From NCBI GenBank assembly GCA_964587525.1, contig CAZPLZ010000016.1, positions 1 through 28,333 of the forward strand: DNA of 28,333 nucleotides, in the 5' to 3' direction. The DNA comes from CAZPLZ01 sp964587525. GTDB taxonomy: Bacteria; Oederibacteriota; CAKKQC01. This document shows positions 7,914 through 15,081 of this stretch, in pieces; position 1 is the stretch's first letter, and every line of letters begins with the position of its first letter. The notes beneath the pieces are model-generated. The model was not told the DNA's origin, did not search any database, and was given only the letters and a program-made list of their open reading frames with translations. A program made the translations under genes and the position numbers.

Positions 7914-9524
7914 ATGCCAATCGATCGAACCACTGGATCATACGACTCCAAAATCACTGAAGCTTCGAAGTCCGTCTTGTTCGAGATCCTCACTGCTCTC
8001 CGATCTCACGAGGATGCGATCGTCCTGGTTGGGGGCTGGGTTCCCTACTTCCTGTTGGAGGAATACCGTGGGGCAGGAAGTTCTTTCACTCATGTGGGGT
8101 CGATCGACATAGACCTAGCTGTTGATGAGACCAAGATCACAGGCAATGAATACGCCACCATAGTGGAATTGCTTAAGGGTCGCGGCTTCGAACTTTCGTT
8201 GGATGCGAAAGGTAACCCGATACCGAATAGGTTCGAGAAGGCTGTTGCGGTTGCCGGCCGTCGTGAGGGCGAGAAGATTGCGATCGACTTCTTGACCGGA
8301 ATGGCGGATCCAAGAATCGGGAAGCACCGGCATCGTCCGGTCCAGGACGAGCTCTTCGCTCGGAAAACGCGGGGATGCGAGGCGGCCTTCCGGCATCAAC
8401 TGGTGCTTGAGCTGACCGGCAAGCTGCCGAACGGCAGCACTGTGAAGATACCTGTAAGAATGGCCGATATCGTGGGGTGTCTAGCGATGAAAGGTATTGT
8501 CCTTGGGGAACGGTACAAGGAGAAGGATGCATATGACACCTTCGCATTGGTGGCGCACTGTGAAGGTGGTGCTCGGTGGATCGCTGATGCTCTTCGCCCT
8601 TGTTTGAATGATCCTTTGGTAAAGGAAGGCGTTTCAAAGATCATCGATGCCTTTCGGAGTCGTGATGCGAACGGCCCGGCCTGGGTTGCTGACTTCCTTC
8701 GCCCTGCATCCGATGAGGAAAGGGAGCGCATAATAACCGATGCTTTCATGACCGTACACGAACTGGATTTGCTTCTTTTCAATCCTTCCCCTGGTGCGCA
8801 GTCGCCAGGGAAGGTGACTTCCCGTGATGTATCGGACTGGTTCCGCAAACACCAGACTGCTGCGTTTGCGAAATTCAACGAGATGGGTTTGGCCGGGTTC
8901 GTGGAAGTGAGTTTTCTTCTACCCGGCAGCCAATACGGTTGGTCGCAGAAGGACCTGCTCGATGTCGCCCGTGGGTCGGAGATAGATACCTTTGGCATGC
9001 CTATCGGCAGGATCGGTTCCGGTGAAGAGGCCCCATTCCCGCAGGTTGACGGTATCGCGGCGGAGCTTGTCCGGAAAGAGAAGGAGATCTACCAGTACTG
9101 GGCTCTCCGAAGGACGGGGAATTTCTATCTGCTCGAATCCTTCTTCAAGAAGCTGGACGGCGATGGACAGATGTCATTCAATACACGACTTCACCGGATT
9201 GTCGAGGCGTTTCTCTACATCTCCCGGCTCTACAAGCGGTTAGGGGTTCGTGAGACTGATATCGTGCAGGTGACGTTCCGGCATGGAGGCCTAAAGGGTC
9301 GGTTGCTGACGGCTGTTGGGAACCGCATAGTGCATGGCCACTACACTGCGACCGAGCCGGAAGTCGAAACCACTGCAACTGTAGCGCTTGGAAAGATAGA
9401 TGCGGACCTTGAAGATCTTGTCAAGGAAGTGGGGAAGCAGCTCTTCGTGCTTTTCGGCTTTGCCGAGTTCGGAGATAGTGTCTATGCTGGAATCGTCAGG
9501 AGTTTCATTGAAGGAAGCACTTGA
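7914..9524 (+). CDS. AbiEii-like nucleotidyltransferase toxin with long C-terminal domain
   Basis: A 536-residue protein. The N-terminal ~240 residues are a DNA polymerase beta-type nucleotidyltransferase: VLVGGWVPYFLL (Gly40-Gly41), the GSIDID motif with Asp65 and Asp67, and the third acid Asp125 in IAIDFL. AbiEii-type toxins of this fold transfer nucleotides to RNA or proteins and stop growth. The C-terminal half (about 260-536) is mostly helical and not recognised. It ends with NRIVHGHY, containing R471-x4-H476, reminiscent of HEPN RNase motifs but without the usual RN pair. Translation is coupled to the preceding AbiEi-type gene (2 bp gap). It is probably the toxin of that pair; targets are unknown. 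Confidence 0.7.
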   Translation: MPIDRTTGSYDSKITEASKSVLFEILTALRSHEDAIVLVGGWVPYFLLEEYRGAGSSFTHVGSIDIDLAVDETKITGNEYATIVELLKGRGFELSLDAKGNPIPNRFEKAVAVAGRREGEKIAIDFLTGMADPRIGKHRHRPVQDELFARKTRGCEAAFRHQLVLELTGKLPNGSTVKIPVRMADIVGCLAMKGIVLGERYKEKDAYDTFALVAHCEGGARWIADALRPCLNDPLVKEGVSKIIDAFRSRDANGPAWVADFLRPASDEERERIITDAFMTVHELDLLLFNPSPGAQSPGKVTSRDVSDWFRKHQTAAFAKFNEMGLAGFVEVSFLLPGSQYGWSQKDLLDVARGSEIDTFGMPIGRIGSGEEAPFPQVDGIAAELVRKEKEIYQYWALRRTGNFYLLESFFKKLDGDGQMSFNTRLHRIVEAFLYISRLYKRLGVRETDIVQVTFRHGGLKGRLLTAVGNRIVHGHYTATEPEVETTATVALGKIDADLEDLVKEVGKQLFVLFGFAEFGDSVYAGIVRSFIEGST

Positions 9525-9567
9525 GATTTCACTCGCGGCAGGGGCGGTATCTGAAGGCCTGAAGTAG

Positions 9568-9608
9568 TGACCGCGGATTCTTACAGAAAGTGTAACCATC
9601 TGCGGTCA
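9568..9608 (+). repeat. 41-base extended hairpin
   Basis: An outer 11-base stem (TGACCGCGGAT with ATCTGCGGTCA, one G-T pair) encloses a 2-base internal loop and an inner TTACA-GAAAG-TGTAA stem. It lies 44 bases after the nucleotidyltransferase stop. The + strand runs into AAAAT rather than a T-tract, so it is not a standard terminator in that direction. It could block 3' exonucleases or be a REP-type relic. Confidence 0.55.
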
Positions 9609-9623
9609 AAATAGCAGTGTTAT

Positions 9624-9836
9624 TCAGTCTTTGCCTTCTTGCCGAGCGTCTGATGGGCTTTCCGAAAACGGCAACGACGGTTCCGTCTCGCTCCTGACCT
9701 TGAACCCCAGGGACTTGTAGGTCTTCATCCGCCGGGCGAACATGGCCTTCAGGACCGGAACCTGCGGGTCCACAACAACGGCGCTGTGTCCGTTCTTTCT
9801 TCGACATTCCGTCGGCGGTCTATAATCAAAGCGCAT
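9624..9836 (-). CDS. Small hypothetical protein
   Basis: A 70-residue - strand frame starting at ATG 9836, with GGAG three bases upstream. The sequence (MRFDYRPPTECRRKN ... KAMFARRMKTYKSLGFKVR) is basic in the middle and polar at the C-terminus, with believable residue composition, but no family is recognised. The frame can extend upstream to 9908; the shorter start is chosen for its ribosome site. It occupies an otherwise empty 380 bp gap and runs opposite to both neighbours. It may be a remnant; confidence is low. Confidence 0.35.
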   Translation of the reverse strand: MRFDYRPPTECRRKNGHSAVVVDPQVPVLKAMFARRMKTYKSLGFKVRSETEPSLPFSESPSDARQEGKD

Positions 9837-9908
9837 ATGCTCCCACGGACACGGTCCATTTACCGGTGTTGTCTTTGACTGGGCGTAACTGAGCCCGGTG
9901 CGCAGCAC

Positions 9909-10646
9909 GTGGGGCGTCCCGTGAAAGATCCGGTCAAGTGCCGCAGTTGTGACTACAAAAACGAGGTCTCCGGCCTCCTGTCAGCCAATGGTGATCTGCC
10001 GTGCGCGGCCTGCGGCGAGTACCTCTTCCGGATCTCGCCCACCCAGATTCTCATGCTCGACCGCTGCCCGCTGTCCTGGTACAGAAAATATGTCTTGGGC
10101 GAGGACGGCCCTCCGCCGTCCTTTCCGATGGAGCGCGGGAGAAGGTTCCATGCCGATGTCGCCAATTTGTTAAATGATGCGCAATCTCCGCTGAGTTTTC
10201 CTGCTGCGCGCAAATACGTGGACCAGCTTCCCAAGCCCGTCCACGCCTCCGAGGAAAAGCGCCGGCATCCCTCTCGGTACGGGGTCATCGAAGCCATCAT
10301 TGACGTCATCGATCAGCATGGAACCATCCGCGAGATCAAGACGGGACGGGCTCCGGAGTCGGCCCCGTACCCCGACCATGTCTTTCAGGTTTCCCTGTAT
10401 GCGGCCACGGAAATATGGAAAAACAAGGCTTCCCGCGACGCGTTCTGGAGCATCGACTATGTGAGTTACGACAGCGGGCACTGCCGCTCTTTTGCCGGGT
10501 CACTCAAACCTGCGCAGGTCGAAGAGATCGAGCTCACCGTCGAGAACGCGTTCCGGACGACCCGCAAGTATATGGCGCTGTCCAAGAACGAGGCCTTGGG
10601 GCTGCTGTCCGGGTGCACCCGCTGTGACTGGTGCCGGCACTTGTAA
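9909..10646 (+). CDS. PD-(D/E)XK nuclease with zinc ribbon and Fe-S cluster cysteines (Cas4/AddB-like)
   Basis: A 245-residue Cas4/AddB-like nuclease. An N-terminal zinc ribbon (Cys11-x2-Cys14, Cys32-x2-Cys35) precedes SPTQILMLDRCPLSWYRKY. The PD-(D/E)XK core has Asp132 in IEAIIDVID, Glu142-x-Lys144 in REIKTGR, and the Gln160 motif in FQVSLYA. Cys53 with the C-terminal Cys236-x2-Cys239-x2-Cys242 makes the four-cysteine 4Fe-4S set typical of Cas4/AddB nucleases. GTG 9909 and GTG 9921 are both possible starts. Its end overlaps the start of the DinG-type helicase by 16 bp, so they are probably a working helicase-nuclease pair for end processing, repair or defence. No cas genes or arrays accompany it. 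Confidence 0.75.
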   Translation: MGRPVKDPVKCRSCDYKNEVSGLLSANGDLPCAACGEYLFRISPTQILMLDRCPLSWYRKYVLGEDGPPPSFPMERGRRFHADVANLLNDAQSPLSFPAARKYVDQLPKPVHASEEKRRHPSRYGVIEAIIDVIDQHGTIREIKTGRAPESAPYPDHVFQVSLYAATEIWKNKASRDAFWSIDYVSYDSGHCRSFAGSLKPAQVEEIELTVENAFRTTRKYMALSKNEALGLLSGCTRCDWCRHL

Positions 10647-12706
10647 ACGCCATGGCCGGGGAGATGGACAAATATTTCTCGGACGCTGGCTTCCTGGCCC
10701 AGGTCTTCGATGAATTCGAATTCCGGCCCGAGCAGCTCACCATGGCCAATGCGGTCTATGACTCCCTCGCGTCCGGCCAGCGGGTGATCGTTGAGGCTGG
10801 CACCGGGGTCGGCAAATCGCTGGCCTATCTCATCCCTGCCGCGCTCTGGTCGATTGAAACCGGCCGGCAGGTGGTCATCTCCACCCACACCCGGGCGTTG
10901 CAGTCCCAGTTGGTCGAAAAGGACTTGCCCCTGGTGGAGAAGTGCCTAAAGCAAGCTGGAATTTCCTCATTATCTTATGCGTCCCTCATGGGCCAGGAAA
11001 ACTATCTCTGCCTTCAACGATACCAGGCGACGTTTGAGGAGCCTGCGGGTCTCTTTGATGAAGGTGAAGAGCCATCGAAGACGGACAGCATCTATAAACG
11101 CGCCCTGAATCTGGAAACCGGGTTGCGCAGAAAGGTCGCTCCACGGATTGGCGAGGACATTTGGGAGCGCATCCGGGTCAATCCGGATATCTGCCGTCGT
11201 TTTCATGAATTCAGGAAATTAGATGAGCCATGCGCCTATCGCTGGGATCTGGTCCGGGCGGGAAAGGCCCACCTGCTGGTTATTAATCACTGGCTGCTCA
11301 TGTATTGGCCCATCCCGGCTGACAAACCTGAATCCAAGGAATCTTCCAAGGCGCGGCCCTTTGGTGCGGCCATTATTGATGAGGCGCACACGTTGGCGTC
11401 GGTGGCCGGCGATTGTCTGGGAATCGAGCTGACGGAACGAGTCTTTATCGAATATCTCCGGCAGCTTTCAACTGGAAAACGTCGCGGCGGCTTTTTGCAG
11501 CGCCGGACCGAGGCAGCGGCCAAACTCTGGAAGCCGCGTGTGATGAGCGTCATCGGAAAAGCGCAGGAGCAAGCCCAGAGTATGTTTGCGGAACTTCGGG
11601 ACTGGGCCAAACAATCGGATCAGTATGAAGAGGAAACCGGGGTGCGCGAACGCCGTATTACTGAAGTGATGACGCTCAAGAACAACGTGGTCCCGGTATT
11701 TCTTGAACTGGCCGGCCTGCTTGAGGAAGTCGAGTCCTGGGCCATGACGTATGAACAGGGTCAGGAGGCCGTTGGACTCGCCACCAAAGCCAAGTTGCTA
11801 TGTACCCAGCTTCAACAGATCTTGAAATGTGAGAACAAAGAAACCGTGTATTCAGTGGGTATCGATCCCAAGGAGACCCTTCGTCTCGTGGCCAGGCCGC
11901 TGGATGTGTCCGAGGCGTTACGCGAGAGATATTGGGACCGGCCATTTCCTTTCGCCATGTGCTCAGCCTCACTCGCAACAAAAGATTCGTGCGAATATTT
12001 CAGGCGTTCCGTCGGCATTGAGGGTGCCAATGAATTGATCCTGGGGAGTCCGTTTCGCTGGGAAGAGCAGGCCGCCTGCTACATTGCTGGGGATCTTCCT
12101 GATCCAAAAAACTCAGATGAGTGGGAACAAGGCGTATTAGAACGCTCGTTGGAGTTGATTGGAAAAATTGATGGTGGCGTCTTGATGCTCTTCACGTCAT
12201 GGGCCATGCTGCAAAGAGCCGACGAATTCTTCCAGGAGCACCTCGATAAGTCGCGCGAGTTGTTGGTTCAGGGAGAAGCTGACTCCTATGAATTGCTTGG
12301 GCGGTTCAGAGAATGTGAATCCAGCGTCCTGCTGGGAACGGCCACATTTTGGCAAGGAGTGGACGTGCCCGGAAAGGCTCTCGAATGTGTGATCATCACC
12401 CGGCTTCCGTTCCCATTCCCTTTTTCAGCATACGAAAAGGCGCGAGAAGAGTGGCTCATCAGTAAGGGATTGGTGCCCTTCAGAGATGAATCCCTTCCCC
12501 GTGCCATTTTGCGTATGAAACAAGCGGTGGGAAGGCTGATTCGGAAGAAGACGGATAAAGGGTTGATTGCGTTCATGGATCCAAGGATTCGCACCAGGCC
12601 ATACGGCAGTCTCTTCCGGAAGGCGATGCCTCCTCTTAAATTTCTTCCGCGGATAGAGGATGTGAGTGAGTTTATACGGGGTACAGCAATCAAGTCCGTT
12701 CTTTAG
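10631..12706 (+). CDS. DinG/XPD-type superfamily 2 DNA helicase
   Basis: A 691-residue ATP-dependent helicase of the DinG/XPD group, which moves 5' to 3' on DNA. Walker A is GTGVGKS (57-63), followed by STHTRALQSQL. Walker B is the DEAH box Asp250-His253 (AAIIDEAHTL). C-terminal motifs include VLLGTATFWQGVDVPG, ITRLPFPFP and QAVGRLIR (motif VI). In the Fe-S region I see Cys127, Cys188 and Cys201 but no clear fourth cysteine, so the cluster may be altered or lost. GTG 10631 overlaps the nuclease gene; ATG 10652 is an alternative. Its stop shares four bases with the stop of the convergent GNAT gene. Cellular role is not fixed by sequence. Confidence 0.8.
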   Translation: MPALVNAMAGEMDKYFSDAGFLAQVFDEFEFRPEQLTMANAVYDSLASGQRVIVEAGTGVGKSLAYLIPAALWSIETGRQVVISTHTRALQSQLVEKDLPLVEKCLKQAGISSLSYASLMGQENYLCLQRYQATFEEPAGLFDEGEEPSKTDSIYKRALNLETGLRRKVAPRIGEDIWERIRVNPDICRRFHEFRKLDEPCAYRWDLVRAGKAHLLVINHWLLMYWPIPADKPESKESSKARPFGAAIIDEAHTLASVAGDCLGIELTERVFIEYLRQLSTGKRRGGFLQRRTEAAAKLWKPRVMSVIGKAQEQAQSMFAELRDWAKQSDQYEEETGVRERRITEVMTLKNNVVPVFLELAGLLEEVESWAMTYEQGQEAVGLATKAKLLCTQLQQILKCENKETVYSVGIDPKETLRLVARPLDVSEALRERYWDRPFPFAMCSASLATKDSCEYFRRSVGIEGANELILGSPFRWEEQAACYIAGDLPDPKNSDEWEQGVLERSLELIGKIDGGVLMLFTSWAMLQRADEFFQEHLDKSRELLVQGEADSYELLGRFRECESSVLLGTATFWQGVDVPGKALECVIITRLPFPFPFSAYEKAREEWLISKGLVPFRDESLPRAILRMKQAVGRLIRKKTDKGLIAFMDPRIRTRPYGSLFRKAMPPLKFLPRIEDVSEFIRGTAIKSVL

Positions 12707-13242
12707 ATGAGATCGACCAGCTCCTCCTGTTTCGCGTACTCGACAAAGCCCGCCTTGCGATACATGGGCAGCGCCTTGGGATGGTCCAGCGTGCACGTGT
12801 GCAGCCACAACCGCTGCGGACGTTTCTCCTTCCAGACGTACCCGATGGCCCAATCGAGGAAGTATGGTCCCAATTTTCGTCCAATGTATTCAGGAAAGAT
12901 TCCGAACATGGAAATTTCGACCTCAGGGGCTTTTCGACCGTCCAGCTCCACGAATCCGGCTAATTTTCCGTTTACGTGGAGAACATGAACCTCCACCGCC
13001 GGATCGTGGATGATCTGGGCCAGCTCTTCATCAGTCATGAGTGTCCTCGCTGTCCAGGTATAGTTGCTGCCCACGGTCTCGTAGAGAAAACGGTAGAAGG
13101 AAATATCTGGCTTGGGTTTCCGGATGATCGCAAGGCCCTCCGCTGGGGGCGCCAGCGTTCCGGTCTGCGGGGGAGCGGCGACCATCTCCACGTACGTTTG
13201 GATTGTTTTGATCTTTCCCTTTGATTGCGGCCTTGCGGACAT
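12703..13242 (-). CDS. GNAT-family N-acetyltransferase
   Basis: A 179-residue GNAT enzyme that would transfer an acetyl group from acetyl-CoA to an amine. The start is ATG 13242, because AAGGAGG (+ strand 13248-13254) sits five bases before it; the frame itself runs to 13353. A disordered start (MSARPQSKGKIK) precedes the fold: MTDEELAQIIHDP, HVNGKLAGFVEL on the central strands, the acetyl-CoA loop PEYIGRKLGPYFLDWAI, and ALPMYRKAGF at the end. The leader contains ATGGCTTAA, a possible two-codon upstream frame, conserved in the relic at 5938-6048. It converges on the helicase with a four-base overlap. Substrate unknown. Whether it belongs functionally with the AbiEi genes it adjoins is open. 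Confidence 0.75.
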   Translation of the reverse strand: MSARPQSKGKIKTIQTYVEMVAAPPQTGTLAPPAEGLAIIRKPKPDISFYRFLYETVGSNYTWTARTLMTDEELAQIIHDPAVEVHVLHVNGKLAGFVELDGRKAPEVEISMFGIFPEYIGRKLGPYFLDWAIGYVWKEKRPQRLWLHTCTLDHPKALPMYRKAGFVEYAKQEELVDLI

Positions 13243-13409
13243 AGCTCCCTCCTTTATTAAGCCATAGTACCTGTGGGGAGTTCTCGCGGAGGAAGCGGCG
13301 GTGGTCATCGCAAGATCTCGGCCTACAAGGCGGCCTTGCAGTCGCTTCCCCATTCGTTATTCCGTCCCCTGGCATGTCACGATGCTCGTTCGGCCTCTCT
13401 TCGTCGGGG

Positions 13410-13438
13410 TTGACGGAGAGCAGGTTGTAGGATAGAAT
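13410..13438 (+). promoter_or_regulatory. Promoter of the second AbiEi gene
   Basis: TTGACG (13410-13415), a 17-base spacer and TAGAAT (13433-13438) predict a transcript start near 13445, about 30 bases before ATG 13476. Spacing matches the promoter of the first AbiEi gene. Confidence 0.55.
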
Positions 13439-13475
13439 ATTCACTAGATATGTGTATATGGAGAGGATATTATCC

Positions 13476-14090
13476 ATGACCAAGCGACGTGTAAACGCTT
13501 TCGACCAGGCGGCGGCTGTGTTCCGCCGCCACGGCGGCCTGCTCCGGACGACGGCCGCCATAGGCTATGGGATACATCCCCGTACCCTATACGGGATGCG
13601 TGACGGGAAAGCGGTGGAAAGGCTCTCACGGGGCGTCTACCGGCTGGCCGGCCTGCCGGCGCTGGGCAACCCCGATCTGGTTCCCGTCGCAGTGAAGGTT
13701 CCACACGGAGTAGTCTGCCTTATTTCGGCTCTGGCCTTCCACGAGATCACGACGCAGATCCCTCGCGAGGTCCACATCGCCATTCCGCGTGACTCGAAGT
13801 GCCCGCGCGTTGAATATCCCCCAACCGGGGCGTACCGCTTTTCCGGCAAGGCCTACACGGAAGGAATCGAGACACGCCAGCTCGACGGTGTCGCCGTGAA
13901 GATCTACAGCCCCGAGAAGACCCTGGCGGATTGTTTCAAGTACCGCAACAAGATTGGCATGGACACCGCCATCGAGGCCGTTCGGCTCTACCGGGAACGC
14001 AAGCCGGTGAAGGTCGGCGAGATTATGCGCTTCGCCAGGATCTGCCGGATCGCCAGGGTGATGCAGCCATACCTGGAGTCGCTCCTGTGA
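13476..14090 (+). CDS. AbiEi-family antitoxin-like transcriptional regulator (second copy)
   Basis: A 204-residue AbiEi-type antitoxin and likely autorepressor. ATG 13476 is chosen because GAGAGGA lies about eight bases upstream. The winged helix spans roughly residues 8-60 (FRRHGGLLRTTAAIGYGIHP ... RGVYRLAG). The core VPHGVVCLISALAFHEITTQ and the C-terminal KTLADCFKYRNKIGMDTAIEAV mirror the protein at 6125, although the rest has diverged widely. Its stop overlaps the GTG start of an AbiEii-like frame (GTGA, 14087-14090), the standard antitoxin-toxin arrangement. That toxin is cut short, so this antitoxin now lacks an intact partner in the window. Confidence 0.85.
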   Translation: MTKRRVNAFDQAAAVFRRHGGLLRTTAAIGYGIHPRTLYGMRDGKAVERLSRGVYRLAGLPALGNPDLVPVAVKVPHGVVCLISALAFHEITTQIPREVHIAIPRDSKCPRVEYPPTGAYRFSGKAYTEGIETRQLDGVAVKIYSPEKTLADCFKYRNKIGMDTAIEAVRLYRERKPVKVGEIMRFARICRIARVMQPYLESLL

Positions 14091-14209
14091 CCAAGCGGCT
14101 GGTCACGAACGTCGCGGCATCGGTCTACGACCGGCTGAAGAACAAGGCCAGGGAGACGAACCGCCGGTTCGACGAGTGGCTTCGTTACTTCGCCATGGAA
14201 CGTTTCCTA
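14087..14209 (+). pseudogene. Truncated AbiEii-type toxin (N-terminal ~41 codons)
   Basis: The frame starts at GTG 14087, overlapping the AbiEi stop. It gives VTKRLVTNVAASVYDRLKNK then ARETNRRFDEWLRYFAMERFL, which matches the conserved opening of AbiEii/AbiGii nucleotidyltransferases (NVAASV..RL...A...., R(Y/F)A.ERFL). After Leu41 similarity ends abruptly. The open frame continues to 14410 only as antisense of the exonuclease gene, without the GG or D-x-D catalytic motifs. The catalytic domain is therefore lost and the toxin cannot be active. Confidence 0.7.
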
Positions 14210-14772
14210 GGAAGGCCGGTGCGGGCGGCCAGCAGGAGCTTCGAGAGGATCGCGGCTACGTTCCAGGCGTCGTCGCCGCCCCGGTGGTGGGTGCCTTCGA
14301 GGTCCAGACCCAGGTGCTTTAGGGCCCGCGACAGTCCGATTTCCCGGGAGAGGCTACAGGTGACGGCGAAGAGGCTCTTGACGTTGAGATGGCCTTTCCC
14401 GAAGGGGTAGAGGACGCCCCGCTCGTGGCATTGCCGGTCAAACATCTGGCGGTCATAGTCGCCATAGCTGGCCCATAGCCGCTGGTCTGATCCGAACTTC
14501 TCCTTGAGTAGATTGCACGCTTCAGTGAAAGACATGCCCTGGTCCACCTGGGCTTGGGTCAGAGTCGTAAGCTTTGTGCAGTACCCGCTCACCCGGGAAC
14601 GCTCCGGCCGGACGATGATGCTCTCCCGGCCCTTGCGTTCCCCCGTGGCCACGTCGAGCAGGCACGTCCCGATCTCGATGATCTCGTTGTCCTCGCCCGC
14701 GGGAGGCGGTCCCTCCCAGCACGTCGATTCCACGTCAACGACGAGAATAGAATCCAGTTTTCTCTTTCCCAT
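14185..14772 (-). CDS. DEDDh 3'-5' exonuclease (KapD/ERI1-like)
   Basis: A 195-residue exonuclease of the DEDDh group, acting on RNA or DNA 3' ends. All five catalytic residues are visible: Asp13 and Glu15 in VVDVESTCWEG, Asp105 in ASYGDYDRQMF, and His163 with Asp168 in HHRGGDDAWN. TKLTTLTQAQVDQG is typical of the KapD/ERI1-like branch. ATG 14772 follows GGGAGA with five bases between. Its last nine codons are the reverse complement of the AbiEii remnant, so the present stop codon and tail were captured at the junction. It is divergent from the ribbon-helix-helix gene, with a perfect palindrome between the two. Confidence 0.8.
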   Translation of the reverse strand: MGKRKLDSILVVDVESTCWEGPPPAGEDNEIIEIGTCLLDVATGERKGRESIIVRPERSRVSGYCTKLTTLTQAQVDQGMSFTEACNLLKEKFGSDQRLWASYGDYDRQMFDRQCHERGVLYPFGKGHLNVKSLFAVTCSLSREIGLSRALKHLGLDLEGTHHRGGDDAWNVAAILSKLLLAARTGLPRKRSMAK

Positions 14773-14787
14773 GACTGTCTCCCCTAC

Positions 14788-14801
14788 GGCATATATATGC
14801 C
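14788..14801. promoter_or_regulatory. 14-base perfect palindrome, candidate operator
   Basis: GGCATATATATGCC is exactly self-complementary. It lies in the 63 bp between the divergent exonuclease and ribbon-helix-helix genes. Such short A/T-cored palindromes are typical ribbon-helix-helix binding sites, so the neighbouring regulator may bind here and control both genes. Confidence 0.45.
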
Positions 14802-14835
14802 ATTATGCTACGGTACCGATGGAAGTGAAATCATC

Positions 14836-15081
14836 ATGAACATGAAACGGACCATGATCCTGTTGCCGGCGGACACCCACAAGCGACTTCGACACCTTGC
14901 GGCGGAACGGGAGACATCGCTTGGACAGATCGTGCGCGAGGCGGTCGAGGGATTGATGCGTGAGGATAGGGAGGACATCACCAGGGCTGAGGCAGTGCTG
15001 AAGTCCTTCAAACCCGGTTCAGGCACGTCCTATGAGTCCTATCGGTCCCGCCGTCTTCGCGGTTCGGCTGGAGCCAAGTGA
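14836..15081 (+). CDS. Ribbon-helix-helix (CopG-type) DNA-binding protein
   Basis: An 81-residue protein with the ribbon-helix-helix layout: a short beta strand (MKRTMILLPAD), helix one (THKRLRHLAAERE), the turn TSLGQ, and helix two (IVREAVEGLMRED). A basic, Ser-rich tail follows. The open frame extends far upstream through the exonuclease gene, but ATG 14836 gives the expected domain. Antitoxins of this fold usually precede a toxin; here the next gene is a glycoside hydrolase overlapping by four bases, so no toxin partner is present. It is probably an autoregulator acting at the palindrome upstream. Confidence 0.65.
   Translation: MNMKRTMILLPADTHKRLRHLAAERETSLGQIVREAVEGLMREDREDITRAEAVLKSFKPGSGTSYESYRSRRLRGSAGAK

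Noticed and set aside
9909..12706. A type IV CRISPR system (Cas4-like nuclease plus DinG)
   Set aside because: No csf or other cas genes and no repeat-spacer array are present anywhere in the window.
13243..13270. Two-codon upstream frame ATGGCTTAA in the GNAT leader
   Set aside because: It is conserved in the relic copy, but that is expected from shared descent and says nothing about function.
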